DNA of 64,000 nucleotides from Comamonadaceae bacterium (GCA_947455145.1 CANGME010000014.1:1-64000); one strand, 5' to 3'; numbered from the stretch's first letter, positions 8,807 through 18,550 are shown. Numbers and translations: made by a program. Notes: generated from the letters alone by a model not told the origin.

Positions 8807-9805
8807 ATGTTGCTACCGCTGGTCTTGATCGTCAGCCCCGGCTTGGCCGCTGACAACAATGGCAACTGGCAGACCGCGCGGCGCTGGTCTCAGATGCTGC
8901 GTGGCCATGCCCGCACCCGCATCCTCTCGCATTGGCCTGTAGCGGGTGAGAGCACAGGTGAAGTGACGGAGGCGGTGGCTATGCTGGCTCTGCACGCGCG
9001 CCGCTCGGCTGACTCTATTGAGGCTTGGGCCAGCGCCCATCCCGCTCAAGGTCTGGCGGTTGTGCTCACGGGCACTGATCTTTACCAGGACATCCTTGAT
9101 GACGCTACGGCGCAGCGCTCTTTAGAACTGGCGCAGCACCTGGTGGTCTTGCAAGACCAAGGTCCGCAGGCAGTTCCACCGCAATATCGGGATAAAACTC
9201 GCGTGATGTTTCAGTCCACCACTACACGTAAGAGCCTGCCCAAAAATCCCAAATTTTTAAAGGCCACCATGGTGGGCCATTTGCGTGAGGTGAAGTCGCC
9301 GCAAACCCTGTTTCAAGCCGCAAGACTGCTGGCCATGCGAGCGGACATTCACATCGACCATATTGGTGTCGCGTTAGAAACTTCGCTCGGTGTGCAGGCG
9401 CGGCTGGCTGAGGCCGACAATCCCAAGTACCGCTGGTTGGGTGGGGTGGCCCATGAGTCCACGCGCTGGCACATCCAGCGCGCCGATGTGCTGGTGCATT
9501 GCAGCCGCATGGAAGGCGGCGCGCACGTGGTGATGGAGGCCGTGTGCAGTGGCACGCCGGTGCTGGCGTCCCGTGTGGACGGAAATGTGGGCATGCTGGG
9601 CGACGACTATGCGGGCTACTTTGCTTGGGGTGATGCCAAAGGCCTAGCCGATTTGATGGTGCGTTGCCGTGACGACGCGGCTTTTCTAACCCACCTGCGC
9701 GCACAATGCGAGGCACGTGCACCCTTGTTTCAACCGGCCAAAGAGCAGGCCGCGCTGATTGAATTGATCAAAGCATTGACCCGAAAAACCAACCTGAAAA
9801 ACTGA
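8807..9805 (+). CDS. senB: selenosugar synthase SenB (TIGR04348 glycosyltransferase)
   Basis: A 332-residue GT-B type glycosyltransferase. SenB of the selenoneine pathway couples selenophosphate with a UDP-sugar to make a selenosugar. The N-terminal VSPGLAADNNGNWQTARRW and the C-terminal nucleotide-sugar site (SRMEGGAHVVMEAVCSGTPV, then ASRVDGNVGMLGDDYAGYF) match the family as I know it. ATG 8807 has AAGGAAT seven bases upstream. The frame stays open to an earlier TTG at 8753 inside egtD, which is less likely. The position between egtD and selD is the main support for selenoneine rather than another sugar pathway. Confidence 0.85.
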   Translation: MLLPLVLIVSPGLAADNNGNWQTARRWSQMLRGHARTRILSHWPVAGESTGEVTEAVAMLALHARRSADSIEAWASAHPAQGLAVVLTGTDLYQDILDDATAQRSLELAQHLVVLQDQGPQAVPPQYRDKTRVMFQSTTTRKSLPKNPKFLKATMVGHLREVKSPQTLFQAARLLAMRADIHIDHIGVALETSLGVQARLAEADNPKYRWLGGVAHESTRWHIQRADVLVHCSRMEGGAHVVMEAVCSGTPVLASRVDGNVGMLGDDYAGYFAWGDAKGLADLMVRCRDDAAFLTHLRAQCEARAPLFQPAKEQAALIELIKALTRKTNLKN

Positions 9806-9815
9806 CACTTCAGCC

Positions 9816-10883
9816 ATGACCACACTTACACCTTTCCCCACTGAACCGCGCCTCAGCTCCCTTTCCCATGGCGGCGGCTGCGGCTGCAAAATTGCCCCCG
9901 GCGTTTTGACCGAGATTTTGAAAGGCACCAAGGGCATGCCCATGCCACCCGAGCTGCTGGTGGGCATTGAAACCGCTGACGACGCGGCTGTGTACAAGCT
10001 CAACGAAGAGCAAGCGCTGATCGCCACCACCGACTTTTTCATGCCCATCGTGGACGACCCGTTTGACTTTGGCCGCATCGCCGCCACCAACGCCATCTCC
10101 GACGTGTACGCCATGGGTGGCACGCCCATCCTGGCGCTGGCACTGGTGGGCATGCCCATCAACGTGCTGTCCACCGAGACCATTGGAAAAATTTTGGCCG
10201 GTGGTGAGGCGGTGTGCCGCGCCGCAGGCATCCCGATTGCGGGTGGCCACACCATTGATTCGGTGGAACCGATTTACGGCCTGGTGGCGCTGGGCCTGGT
10301 GCACCCCAAGCGCGTCAAGCGCAATGCCGATGCACGCGTGGGAGACCGGCTCATTTTGGGCAAACCGATTGGTGTGGGCATCATGTCGGCCGCGTTGAAA
10401 AAAGAGAAGCTCAGTGCCGATGGCTACGCGCAGATGATTGCGGTGACCACCAAGCTCAACACGCCCGGCCCCGAGCTGGCCGCGCTAGACGGTGTGCACG
10501 CGCTGACCGATATCACTGGTTTCGGCCTTGCGGGGCATGCGCTGGAGCTGGCACGCGGTGCCAAGTGCACGGTGCAGATTGATTGGGCCCGCGTGCCGCT
10601 ACTAGACGGCGTGCGCGAGATGGCCGCGCAGGGTATGGTTACTGGCGCATCAGGGCGCAACTGGGTGGGCTATGGGTTTGATGTGGCCTTGGCTGACAAC
10701 TTCTCTTCAGTCGATCAAGACTTGTTGACCGACCCGCAAACCAGCGGTGGTTTGCTGGTGTCGTGCGCGCCTGAAGCCGTGGACGAAGTGCTGGCTATTT
10801 TCCATCGGCACGGGTTTGCGGCGGCGGCCGATATTGGTGAAATCTTGCCTGCGGGTGGGTTGAAGCCGCTGGTTGTGCGCTGA
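9816..10883 (+). CDS. selD: selenide, water dikinase (SelD/SenC)
   Basis: A 355-residue enzyme that makes selenophosphate from selenide and ATP. The active-site loop LSHGGGCGCKIAP carries Cys22 and Lys25, equivalent to Cys17 and Lys20 of E. coli SelD; no selenocysteine codon is needed. The PurM-like ATP fold is seen in TTDFFMPIVDDPFDFG, NAISDVYAMGG and AGGHTIDSVEP, and the late DLLTDPQTSGGLLVSC block is intact. It starts 10 bases after senB. In that context it may act as SenC, feeding SenB. It could also serve tRNA selenation, but no mnmH/selU gene adjoins it. Confidence 0.94.
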   Translation: MTTLTPFPTEPRLSSLSHGGGCGCKIAPGVLTEILKGTKGMPMPPELLVGIETADDAAVYKLNEEQALIATTDFFMPIVDDPFDFGRIAATNAISDVYAMGGTPILALALVGMPINVLSTETIGKILAGGEAVCRAAGIPIAGGHTIDSVEPIYGLVALGLVHPKRVKRNADARVGDRLILGKPIGVGIMSAALKKEKLSADGYAQMIAVTTKLNTPGPELAALDGVHALTDITGFGLAGHALELARGAKCTVQIDWARVPLLDGVREMAAQGMVTGASGRNWVGYGFDVALADNFSSVDQDLLTDPQTSGGLLVSCAPEAVDEVLAIFHRHGFAAAADIGEILPAGGLKPLVVR

Positions 10884-10958
10884 TCGGGTTTAGTGAGTAC
10901 GGTTGGTCAAGATGAATCTGTACGGAACTCGCAACCAACAGGCCGATGACAACAGGGA

Positions 10959-11741
10959 CTAAGGAGTATTCGGCGCGACCAGCGTCAACTCCACATCCCC
11001 GATATATCCCAAACTACTGCCCCCCGTGTTATCGGCATCGGCCCCAATTGCCAAGCCGATGAGGGGCGGGACGGTGTCGGTCTCCTCGCCAAAGGCGCGG
11101 CGGAAATCGCTCACCAGATCGCGATCATGCGAGACCCAGGTTCGGAGTTGCCTGTCGCCGGAATTCAGCACAATGAACCGGACTCGGCGGGTGAACGCGT
11201 TGGGTAGTTCGGTGTTGACGGGGAGCTTGTGATCCCACACGTAGCACAGGGTGGCGGCTGGAATGTACTGACCACTGATGGATCGCGCGGCGTGCAGAAA
11301 GCCTCGTTCGAACACGCCAAGGCTTGTTGTGGGCATGTCAAACAGGGCACAGACTTTCAAGGGGGAATCGTCCCCGTTTTTTTTCCTTAGATCGGCGTCG
11401 GGCAGGGCTTGATCCAGCCGCCAGCGCCAGCTCAGCCGGCTGCCTTTGGGCACGACCCTGCGGGGCAGGTCATGCTGGAGCGTGGCATAGGATTTGTCAG
11501 CCACCACGCGCAGCACGCGCTCACCGTCCAGGTTGATGATGTCGAACTGGCTGATGGGCTTGGCGGAGCCGGGGAAAGGTTGCACTTTCCAGGGGGCGGG
11601 TGGCTCTTCCGCGCTTGATTTGGAGAAGGCTGTGATGGGCTGGGCTTGCGAGAGGTGAGCATGCGTGAGCAACAGGCCCGCCAGCAGCCCAAGCCAGCAC
11701 GTGGGCTTAGTCAAGCAAGGCTTGTGCGAATTCCCGCGCAT
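10959..11741 (-). CDS. DUF3047 domain-containing exported protein
   Basis: A ~260-residue protein with a signal peptide (hydrophobic [18 protein letters not shown]) followed by a DUF3047 domain. Its core shows [20 protein letters not shown], then PLKVCALFD and the [15 protein letters not shown] and [15 protein letters not shown] blocks. The function is unknown; the domain looks like a beta-sandwich binding module. Two starts are possible: ATG 11741, overlapping ftsY by 35 bases, or TTG 11714, overlapping by eight bases. ATG is listed. The overlap indicates translational coupling to ftsY. Confidence 0.8.
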   Translation of the reverse strand: MRGNSHKPCLTKPTCWLGLLAGLLLTHAHLSQAQPITAFSKSSAEEPPAPWKVQPFPGSAKPISQFDIINLDGERVLRVVADKSYATLQHDLPRRVVPKGSRLSWRWRLDQALPDADLRKKNGDDSPLKVCALFDMPTTSLGVFERGFLHAARSISGQYIPAATLCYVWDHKLPVNTELPNAFTRRVRFIVLNSGDRQLRTWVSHDRDLVSDFRRAFGEETDTVPPLIGLAIGADADNTGGSSLGYIGDVELTLVAPNTP

Positions 11742-12780
11742 TGAAAGTCTCCAGTTCCTCCAGTTTCTCGCCGACGCCGATGAAGTACACCGGCACAGGG
11801 CGTTCACGCGCAATGGCTGCTAAAACGCCACCCTTGGCTGTACCGTCCAGCTTGGTGACGATCAGGCCTGTCAGGCCCAGCGCATCGTCAAAAGCGCGCA
11901 CCTGGGCCAGGGCGTTTTGGCCGGTGTTGCCGTCTATGACGAGCAGCACTTCATGGGGGCCAGTGTGATCCGCTTTTTGCACCACGCGTTTGATCTTGCG
12001 CAACTCTTCCATCAAATGCAGCTGCGTGGGCAGGCGGCCGGCTGTGTCCACCAGCACCACGTCTTTGCCGCGCGCCTTGCCCGCGCTCACGGCGTCAAAG
12101 CAGACGGCAGCGGGGTCGCCGCCTTCTTGGCTGATGATCTCCACCGTGTTGCGGTCGGCCCAGACCACGAGCTGCTCACGCGCTGCCGCGCGGAAGGTGT
12201 CGGCCGCCGCCAGCAGCACGCTGGCCCCGTGGTTGGCCAAGTGGTGGGTGAGCTTGCCGATGGAGGTGGTTTTGCCAGCGCCGTTGACACCCACCACCAT
12301 GATGATGGTGGGGTGGTGCGCGCCGATTTGCAGCGGTTTTTGCAGCGGTGTTAGCAGCTCGGTCAAGCCTTGCGCCAGCAGCGCTTTGACGGCTGAGGGC
12401 TCGGTGGTTTTGCTGTCTTTGACGCGGCGTTTGAGGTCGTCCAGCAAATACTGCGTGGCCTTGACGCCCGTGTCTGCCATGAGCAGAGCGGACTCCAGGT
12501 CTTCATAGAGCTGATCGTCAATGCGGGTGCCGGTGAAGACGGTGGTGATGCTGCTGCCGGTCTTGCGCAGGCCGGCTTTGAGCTTGGCTAGCCAGGATTG
12601 GCGCTCGGGGGCGGGGGCGGCTGGAGCATCAAGTGCAGCAGGTGCCGTAGCAGATGTAACCTGAGTCGTGGGCAGTCGTGCAGGCTCTGGCGTCAGAGTG
12701 GGAGTGGGCGCAGATTCGCTGACCTGGGGCGCATCAGGCGGGGGAGAGGAAAAGAGTTTTTTTTTGAAAAAGCTGAACAT
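11707..12780 (-). CDS. ftsY: signal recognition particle receptor FtsY
   Basis: A 357-residue GTPase that docks SRP-ribosome complexes at the membrane for co-translational insertion. A short N-terminal Lys/Pro/Ala-rich tail (~60 residues, FFKKKLFSS near the start) stands in for the long acidic A domain of E. coli. It is followed by the N domain and the G domain: [14 protein letters not shown], the insertion-box region [30 protein letters not shown] and the GVGEKLEEL closing motif. It is divergent from the M16 peptidase pair with 29 bases between starts, the usual order in this bacterial group. Confidence 0.96.
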   Translation of the reverse strand: MFSFFKKKLFSSPPPDAPQVSESAPTPTLTPEPARLPTTQVTSATAPAALDAPAAPAPERQSWLAKLKAGLRKTGSSITTVFTGTRIDDQLYEDLESALLMADTGVKATQYLLDDLKRRVKDSKTTEPSAVKALLAQGLTELLTPLQKPLQIGAHHPTIIMVVGVNGAGKTTSIGKLTHHLANHGASVLLAAADTFRAAAREQLVVWADRNTVEIISQEGGDPAAVCFDAVSAGKARGKDVVLVDTAGRLPTQLHLMEELRKIKRVVQKADHTGPHEVLLVIDGNTGQNALAQVRAFDDALGLTGLIVTKLDGTAKGGVLAAIARERPVPVYFIGVGEKLEELETFNAREFAQALLD

Positions 12781-12809
12781 AGTGGACGTTCTTAGAATCA
12801 GAGCATTCT

Positions 12810-14243
12810 ATGAAACGTCTCACCCACCAAATCCCCCCGCTTTTATTAACCCTGATTGCCCTTGTGGCTGGCACCTTGGCGCAGGCGCAAAGCCAGCCAG
12901 CACCCCGCGCCCAGGCTCAGCAATTCACCCTGCCCAACGGCATGACGCTCATCGTCAAGCCCGACCGGCGCGCCCCGACCGCCGTGCACATGCTGTGGGT
13001 GCGGGTGGGGTCTATGGATGAGGTGGACGGCCACTCGGGCCTGGCCCATGTGCTGGAGCACATGCTGTTCAAGGGCACGCCCACACTCAAACCGGGTGAG
13101 TTTTCACGCCGAGTGGCGGCCTTGGGCGGGCGCGAAAACGCCTTCACCAGCCTGGACTACACCGGCTACTTCCAGCAAATCCCGGCCACGCGGCTGGCCG
13201 ACGTGATGAAGCTGGAGGCGGATCGGTTTGCCCACAACCAGTGGAAAGACGAAGAGTTCAAAAAAGAGATTGAGGTGGTTAAAGAAGAGCGCCGCATGCG
13301 CACCGAAGACAACCCGCGTTCCCTCTTGCATGAGGCCTTGAGCGCCGCCACCTTTGTGGCCTCGCCCTACCGCCGACCGATCGTGGGTTGGATGAGCGAC
13401 CTGGACGCGATGACGCCCAACGACGCGCGCGAGTTCTTCAAGCGCTGGTACACCCCCGCCAACGCCGTGGTGGTGGTGGCTGGTGACGTGGATGTGGCCC
13501 AGGTGCGCCAACTGGCCGAGCGCTATTACAGCCCCGTGCGACAGCGCGCCGTGCCCGTGCGCAGAACCCCAATTGAGCCGCCGCAAATGGGCCTGCGCCG
13601 ATTTGACTTTAAAGCTCCGGCCGAGCAGGCTTATGTAGCGATGGCCTTTAAAGTACCGGGCTTGAAGTCATTGAGCGCTCCAAGTCCGCAGGACGAGGAT
13701 GCCTTAGCTTTGACGGTGCTCGCTGCTGTGCTGGACGGCTACAGCGGTGCGCGCTTAGACCGGGCCCTGACACAGGGCGCAGACCGGGTGGCCGACAGCG
13801 CGGGCGCCTCCAACGGCCTCCTAGGGCGTGGGCCGCAGCTCTTTTACTTGGACGGCGTACCTGCCAAAGGTAAGACGACCGAACAGTTGGAAGCGGCCCT
13901 GCGCGAGCAGGTGGCGCGGGTGGCAAGTGAAGGCGTGTCTGAGGCCGAGCTGCAACGCGTCAAAACCCAGTGGGTGGCCAGCGAGGTCTACAAGCTGGAC
14001 TCGGTGTTCAACCAGGCGCGGGAGTTGGCCAGCTACTGGATACAGGGCTTGCCGCTGGACGCGGGTGAGCAACTGATCGCGCGTTTGCGTACCGTCACGG
14101 CTGAGCAAGTGCGGGCCGTGGCTGCGAAATACTTTGGGGACGACCAGCTCACCGTGGGTGTGCTGCGGCCCCAGCCGCTGGACGCCAAAACGTCCGCCAA
14201 GGGCAAGCCCAAGGCGGCGGCTGCATCGGGTCAACGGCAATGA
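12810..14243 (+). CDS. M16 family zinc metallopeptidase, catalytic subunit
   Basis: A 477-residue exported pitrilysin-type peptidase. A Sec signal peptide occupies residues 1-27 (LLLTLIALVAGTLAQAQ). The inverted zinc motif HxxEH is present as H80-V-L-E83-H84, and the distal glutamate lies in EIEVVKEERR around residue 160. Lengths and domain order match the processing peptidase group. It overlaps the next M16 gene by four bases (ATGA), so the two products are probably made in equal amounts and form a heterodimer, one catalytic and one not. The substrate is unknown. Confidence 0.93.
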   Translation: MKRLTHQIPPLLLTLIALVAGTLAQAQSQPAPRAQAQQFTLPNGMTLIVKPDRRAPTAVHMLWVRVGSMDEVDGHSGLAHVLEHMLFKGTPTLKPGEFSRRVAALGGRENAFTSLDYTGYFQQIPATRLADVMKLEADRFAHNQWKDEEFKKEIEVVKEERRMRTEDNPRSLLHEALSAATFVASPYRRPIVGWMSDLDAMTPNDAREFFKRWYTPANAVVVVAGDVDVAQVRQLAERYYSPVRQRAVPVRRTPIEPPQMGLRRFDFKAPAEQAYVAMAFKVPGLKSLSAPSPQDEDALALTVLAAVLDGYSGARLDRALTQGADRVADSAGASNGLLGRGPQLFYLDGVPAKGKTTEQLEAALREQVARVASEGVSEAELQRVKTQWVASEVYKLDSVFNQARELASYWIQGLPLDAGEQLIARLRTVTAEQVRAVAAKYFGDDQLTVGVLRPQPLDAKTSAKGKPKAAAASGQRQ

Positions 14244-15634
14244 AAGACATGATGATTCCTCTTAAAAAACTGGGCTCTTACGCTATTGCATATTGGGTTG
14301 TGGCCGTCGTCGTCACACAAACTGCATACGCAGCCCTGCCCATCCAACATTGGATGCAGCCCTCAGGCGTGGCTGTGTATTTGGTGGAAAGTCCGGCCAT
14401 TCCCATGGTGGATGTGCAGGTGGACTTTGATGCCGGTAGCCGCCGAGACCCCGCCGATAAAGCCGGGCTGGCTTCAGTCATGGCGGGGATGACGGCCAAA
14501 GGGGTGAAGGGCGTGGGGGCCGCAGCCCTTGACGAGAACGCATTGAGCGAAGCTTGGGCTGATCTGGGGGCTTCTTTCGGGGCCAGCGCCAGCAGCGACC
14601 GCATGAGTTTTTCCCTGCGCTCACTCACCTACCTTGATCTGTTGCCCAAAGCCGTGGCACTGGCAGCGCGTCAAATGGGCGAGCCCGCGTTTCCCTCCGA
14701 CGTGTGGGAACGCGAGCGGGCGCGCATGAGTGCCTCCATCCGAGAGGCCAACACCCGCCCCGCCACCTTGGCGGGCAAGGCCTTTGCGGCGGCGGTGTAT
14801 GGCGATCACCCTTATGGCTATGACACGACCGAGGCTACGCTGGCCCGCATCTCGGTGGCCGACATGCAAGCCTTGCATGCACGCCTGCTGGCCCCGTGCC
14901 GCGCCCGGGTGAGCGTGGTGGGGGCCGTCACACGGGCGCAGGCCGATGCACTGGTGACGGCTTTGTTTGCACGCTTAGCTGCGAACGTTGACACGTGTGC
15001 CACGCTGCCAGCGGTGCCCGAAGTTGCCGCGCTGACTCAGGCGGTGGATCAGCGCATCGCCTTCGATTCGGCCCAGGCCCATGTGCTGATTGGTCAACCT
15101 GGCTACCGGCGCAGTGACCCCGATTTTTTCGCCCTGACGGTGGGTAACTACATCTTGGGCGGTGGCGGTTTTGTCTCGCGCCTGACCGAAGAGGTGCGTG
15201 AGAAGCGCGGCCTGAGCTACAGCGTGTACAGCTACTTTGCACCGGGTTTGCACGCGGGCGCTTTCACACTGGGACTACAGACGCGGCCTGACCAAGTGGA
15301 GCAGGCCGTGAAGGTTTCGCGCGATGTACTGGCGAGCTTTGTGGCCCAGGGGCCGACCGCAAAGGAGCTCAAAGCGGCCAAAGACAACCTCATCGGCGGC
15401 TTTGCCCTGCGCATTGACAGCAACCGCAAGCTGCTGGACAACGTGGCCAACATCGCCTGGAACCGCTTAGCCCTGGACTACCTAGACACCTGGACGCAAC
15501 AGGTAGAACGAGTCAGTTTGACCGACATTCGCGCTGCTTTTGCGCGCAAATTGCAACCTGAAAAAATGGTGACCGTGGTGGTGGGTGGCGCACCTGCCGC
15601 TGCGACCCCTGCTACAGCGGGAGCAACGAAATGA
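14240..15634 (+). CDS. M16 family peptidase, non-catalytic partner
   Basis: A 464-residue exported M16 homologue. The N-terminal hydrophobic segment (AIAYWVVAVVVTQTAYA) is a signal peptide. At the place of HxxEH the protein reads ASVMAGM, so zinc cannot be bound and the subunit is inactive by itself. The second-domain motif REKRGLSYSVYSYF, carrying the Arg/Tyr pair that holds substrate in M16B heterodimers, is intact. The start overlaps the catalytic gene by ATGA, and the stop overlaps rsmD in the same way. Confidence 0.92.
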   Translation: MKDMMIPLKKLGSYAIAYWVVAVVVTQTAYAALPIQHWMQPSGVAVYLVESPAIPMVDVQVDFDAGSRRDPADKAGLASVMAGMTAKGVKGVGAAALDENALSEAWADLGASFGASASSDRMSFSLRSLTYLDLLPKAVALAARQMGEPAFPSDVWERERARMSASIREANTRPATLAGKAFAAAVYGDHPYGYDTTEATLARISVADMQALHARLLAPCRARVSVVGAVTRAQADALVTALFARLAANVDTCATLPAVPEVAALTQAVDQRIAFDSAQAHVLIGQPGYRRSDPDFFALTVGNYILGGGGFVSRLTEEVREKRGLSYSVYSYFAPGLHAGAFTLGLQTRPDQVEQAVKVSRDVLASFVAQGPTAKELKAAKDNLIGGFALRIDSNRKLLDNVANIAWNRLALDYLDTWTQQVERVSLTDIRAAFARKLQPEKMVTVVVGGAPAAATPATAGATK

Positions 15635-16248
15635 AAAAAATCAAATCTTCGGCCACCAACAAACCCAAGCCGGCGCCTGTTAAAAAAGCAGTGCTACCGG
15701 GCGAAATCCGCATCATCGGCGGCCTGTGGAAACGCAGCAAACTGCCTGTGGCCACCCAACCCGGCCTGCGCCCCACGCCCGACCGCGTGCGCGAGACCCT
15801 GTTCAACTGGTTGGGCGCTGACGTGCAAGGCGCGCATTGCTTAGATGCCTTTGCCGGCACCGGCGCACTCGGTTTTGAAGCCGCCTCGCGCGGGGCGACC
15901 CAAGTTCGGCTGGTGGAGCATGACAGTGCCCTGGTGGCGCAGCTCCAGCGCATGCAGGCGCAATTCAAGGCTGACATGGTGGAGGTGGTGCGCGGCGACG
16001 GCTTGGCCGCTCTCAAGTCGGCTCAGGCAGAAAGTTTGGATTTGATTTTTTTAGACCCTCCGTTTGAAGCGACGTGGTTTGAAGCCGCCTTAGCAGCAGC
16101 CACCAAAGCCCTCAAGCCCGAAGGCAGCCTTTACCTGGAAGCCCCCATGGCCTGGAGTGAAGAACCACTGGCAGCGATTGGCCTGCATTTGCACCGATAC
16201 ATGAAGGCCGGTGCCGTGCACGCACACCTCTTGCGCCGCATAATCTAA
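15631..16248 (+). CDS. rsmD: 16S rRNA (guanine966-N2)-methyltransferase
   Basis: A 205-residue SAM methyltransferase modifying G966 of 16S rRNA during small-subunit assembly. The N-terminus is basic. The GLRPTPDRVRETLFNWL block (~45-61), the SAM loop DAFAGTGALGFEAASRGA (72-89) and the catalytic DPPF at 142-145 define the family. ATG overlaps the stop of the M16 gene by four bases. It is followed 19 bases later by coaD, an arrangement kept in many bacteria. Confidence 0.95.
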   Translation: MKKIKSSATNKPKPAPVKKAVLPGEIRIIGGLWKRSKLPVATQPGLRPTPDRVRETLFNWLGADVQGAHCLDAFAGTGALGFEAASRGATQVRLVEHDSALVAQLQRMQAQFKADMVEVVRGDGLAALKSAQAESLDLIFLDPPFEATWFEAALAAATKALKPEGSLYLEAPMAWSEEPLAAIGLHLHRYMKAGAVHAHLLRRII

Positions 16249-16267
16249 AAACCAAAGAGGACTCACC

Positions 16268-16768
16268 ATGGCACGCCACATCACCGCCATCTACCCCGGC
16301 ACTTTCGACCCCATGACCTTGGGCCACCTGGACATGGTGGCGCGCGCCAGCCTGATGTTTGACAAAGTCATCGTGGCGGTGGCCACCGCACATCACAAAA
16401 AAACCATGTTCTCGGTGCATGAGCGCATCGACATGGTGAGTGAACTCGTCAAGCCCTACCCCCAGGTGTCGGTCGAGCATTTCTCTGGCTTGGTGATTGA
16501 TTTTGCGTCGGCGCATAAAGCCACCGTCATGCTGCGCGGCCTGCGCTCTGGCACTGACTTTGATTACGAATTCCAACTGGCCGGTATGAACCACAGCCTC
16601 AAGCCCGATGTGGATACTGTGTTTCTGACCCCCGACGCTAAATACCAATTCATCTCCAGCACCTTGGTGCGCGAAATTTCCACCCTAGGGGGCAACGTAG
16701 ACCAGTTTGTGCACCCTGTGGTGGCGCGGAGTTTGCGTGCGAAGTTGCGAAGTCTGGGCGAAGCTTGA
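16268..16768 (+). CDS. coaD: phosphopantetheine adenylyltransferase
   Basis: A 166-residue enzyme for the fourth step of coenzyme A synthesis, adding AMP to 4'-phosphopantetheine. GTFDP (11-15), the TLGH nucleotide-binding motif (17-20), LRGLRSGTDFDYE and the ISSTLVREI signature are all in place. The length is standard. AGAGGA lies just before the ATG. It is a housekeeping gene coupled here to rsmD. Confidence 0.97.
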   Translation: MARHITAIYPGTFDPMTLGHLDMVARASLMFDKVIVAVATAHHKKTMFSVHERIDMVSELVKPYPQVSVEHFSGLVIDFASAHKATVMLRGLRSGTDFDYEFQLAGMNHSLKPDVDTVFLTPDAKYQFISSTLVREISTLGGNVDQFVHPVVARSLRAKLRSLGEA

Positions 16769-16806
16769 TGGCGGATGAACCGCAACCCAACTGGAGTTGA
16801 AATGTC

Positions 16807-17397
16807 ATGAACGATCAAATCCGGGAACTACTTGCACAAATCAAAGTGCTGGAAGACGAGTTGCAAACGGCGGTACACGCACAAGAGCACCGCATGTTTT
16901 TTCAGATCAAGGGCAAGCGGGTGGAATTTGAGCAGACCATCCGGCAGACCCATCTGCGTTTAAAGACCGGGTTTTTCCTTTGGCTGGTGACGAATCGCCC
17001 CCAGAACTTGATCACTGGCCCCATCATCTACAGCATGTTGTTGCCGCTGCTGGTGCTGGATGTGTGTGTGAGTTTTTACCAAGCGACGTGCTTCCCAATT
17101 TACCGTGTGGCCAAGGTGCGCCGTGCGGATTACATCGTGCTGGACCGGCAACATTTGGACTACCTGAATTTCATTGAGAAATTCCATTGCACCTATTGCG
17201 CATATGGCACGGGATTGCTGGCCTATGTGAGTGAGATCGTGGCGCGTACCGAGCAGTACTTTTGTCCCATCAAACATGCCCGCAAGGTGTTGGGCACGCA
17301 TGCACGCTACGCGCATTTTCTGGATTATGGGGATGCTGCTGACTATGCAGCTCGGGTTGAAGAATTTCGTTGTTCACTAGAGGAGAAAAAACCATGA
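16807..17397 (+). CDS. conserved hypothetical protein with membrane segment
   Basis: A 196-residue protein I cannot assign. Residues 1-50 are a charged helix, probably coiled coil (IRELLAQIKVLEDELQ). One strongly hydrophobic stretch (ITGPIIYSMLLPLLVLDVCVSFYQ, split here only by prolines) suggests one or two membrane passes around residues 68-95. A later CTYCAYG motif gives a CxxC pair, and the C-terminal third is rich in Tyr, His and Arg. It overlaps the universal stress protein gene by ATGA. A similar unassigned protein sits in this place in related genomes, as far as I recall. Confidence 0.65.
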   Translation: MNDQIRELLAQIKVLEDELQTAVHAQEHRMFFQIKGKRVEFEQTIRQTHLRLKTGFFLWLVTNRPQNLITGPIIYSMLLPLLVLDVCVSFYQATCFPIYRVAKVRRADYIVLDRQHLDYLNFIEKFHCTYCAYGTGLLAYVSEIVARTEQYFCPIKHARKVLGTHARYAHFLDYGDAADYAARVEEFRCSLEEKKP

Positions 17398-17879
17398 AAA
17401 TACTGCTACCGGTAGATGGTTCTGAGGTCTCGATGGAGGCGGTGCGTTTTGCCGTGGGTCTGGTGCGCCAAGGCTTGCAGGCCGAAGTGGTGCTGGCCAA
17501 TGTGCAAGAGCCCGCGTCTTTATACGAAATGATGGTGGCGCATGACCCCGACATGATTGAACGCATCTGCGCCGAGGCCGGCTCCCACGCGCTGGAGCCC
17601 GCGCAGGCACTGCTGGATCAGGCAGGCATTGCGTATGAGAGCGAAGTGGCCAAGGGCGACCCGGCGCACACTTTGATTGATATTTTGGAGCGCTACGGCT
17701 GTGATCTTGTGGTGATGGGCGCGCGCGGCCAGGGCACTTTGCGCAGTGCGTTGCTGGGCTCGGTGTCGCATGAGGTGCTGCACGCGGCGGGTGTGCCGGT
17801 GATGATCGTCAAGCCTGTGCAAGCCGATACGGCGCGTGACACAGCCAACGAAAGCAATGAGGAAATAAGCGAAGCATGA
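17394..17879 (+). CDS. universal stress protein (UspA family)
   Basis: A 161-residue single-domain Usp. The start MKILLPVDGSEVSMEAV and the ATP-binding signature GARGQGTLRSALLGSVS, followed by VPVMIVKP, are typical, so it should bind ATP. ATG 17394 has AGGAG ten bases upstream and overlaps the previous stop. It is joined to the phosphatase gene by another ATGA overlap, so three genes here are translationally chained. The role is stress survival in general; no specific signal can be named. Confidence 0.92.
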   Translation: MKILLPVDGSEVSMEAVRFAVGLVRQGLQAEVVLANVQEPASLYEMMVAHDPDMIERICAEAGSHALEPAQALLDQAGIAYESEVAKGDPAHTLIDILERYGCDLVVMGARGQGTLRSALLGSVSHEVLHAAGVPVMIVKPVQADTARDTANESNEEISEA

Positions 17880-18550
17880 CTGAGTTGATTCTGATCCGCC
17901 ACGGCGAGACCGACTGGAACCGCGAACTGCGCTTTCAAGGGCAAATAGATGTGCCGCTCAACGCCACTGGCCAAGAGCAGGCGCGCCGCATTGGGTTGCG
18001 CTTGGCTCAGGAGGAAGTGCACACCCTGGTGTGCAGTGACTTGATGCGGGCACAGCAAACGGCCATCCCCGTTGCACAGAACAGACCGACCAATCAGGCG
18101 CTGATGCCCGTATTGGACATAGCCCTGCGCGAGCAAAGCTTCGGTGTGATTGAGGGCCTGCTGGTGGCCGACATCAAGGCGCAATTCCCCGATGAATGGG
18201 CGCAGTGGATGCAGTTTGATGCGGACTATGCCTTTGCAGGCGGCGAGAGCGTGCGGCAGTTCCACACCCGGGTTTTGGCAGCCGTGCGTGCGCTGGCCCT
18301 GGCCTACCCGCAGCAAACCGTGGCAGTGGTGACGCATGGCGGCGTGCTGGACATGATTTACCGCTCCGCCAAGGCGCTGCCGCTCTCCGGCCCACGCCAA
18401 AGCCTGATCCCCAATGCGGGGCTGAATCGGGTGCGCATAGAGGGTGAGGCGATCAACATCCTGGAATGGGCCGACATCAAGCACCTGTCCGACATGCCGC
18501 CCCAGCCGGTGTACGACCAGCGCAAACGGATTCAGACAACATGTCCCTGA
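17876..18550 (+). CDS. histidine phosphatase family protein (GpmB-like)
   Basis: A 224-residue member of the phosphoglycerate mutase-like superfamily. The catalytic motif LIRHGETDWNRELRFQG supplies the RHG nucleophile His at residue 9. The second-site histidine is in VVTHGGVLDM (~150). Members act as broad phosphatases; cofactor-dependent mutases are longer, so phosphatase is more likely than glycolytic mutase. It overlaps the Usp gene by four bases and the ferredoxin gene by ten. Confidence 0.9.
   Translation: MTELILIRHGETDWNRELRFQGQIDVPLNATGQEQARRIGLRLAQEEVHTLVCSDLMRAQQTAIPVAQNRPTNQALMPVLDIALREQSFGVIEGLLVADIKAQFPDEWAQWMQFDADYAFAGGESVRQFHTRVLAAVRALALAYPQQTVAVVTHGGVLDMIYRSAKALPLSGPRQSLIPNAGLNRVRIEGEAINILEWADIKHLSDMPPQPVYDQRKRIQTTCP

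Noticed and set aside
9816-10883. Possible selenocysteine codon or SECIS element in selD
   Set aside because: The active-site position is an ordinary cysteine codon and the frame has no internal TGA.
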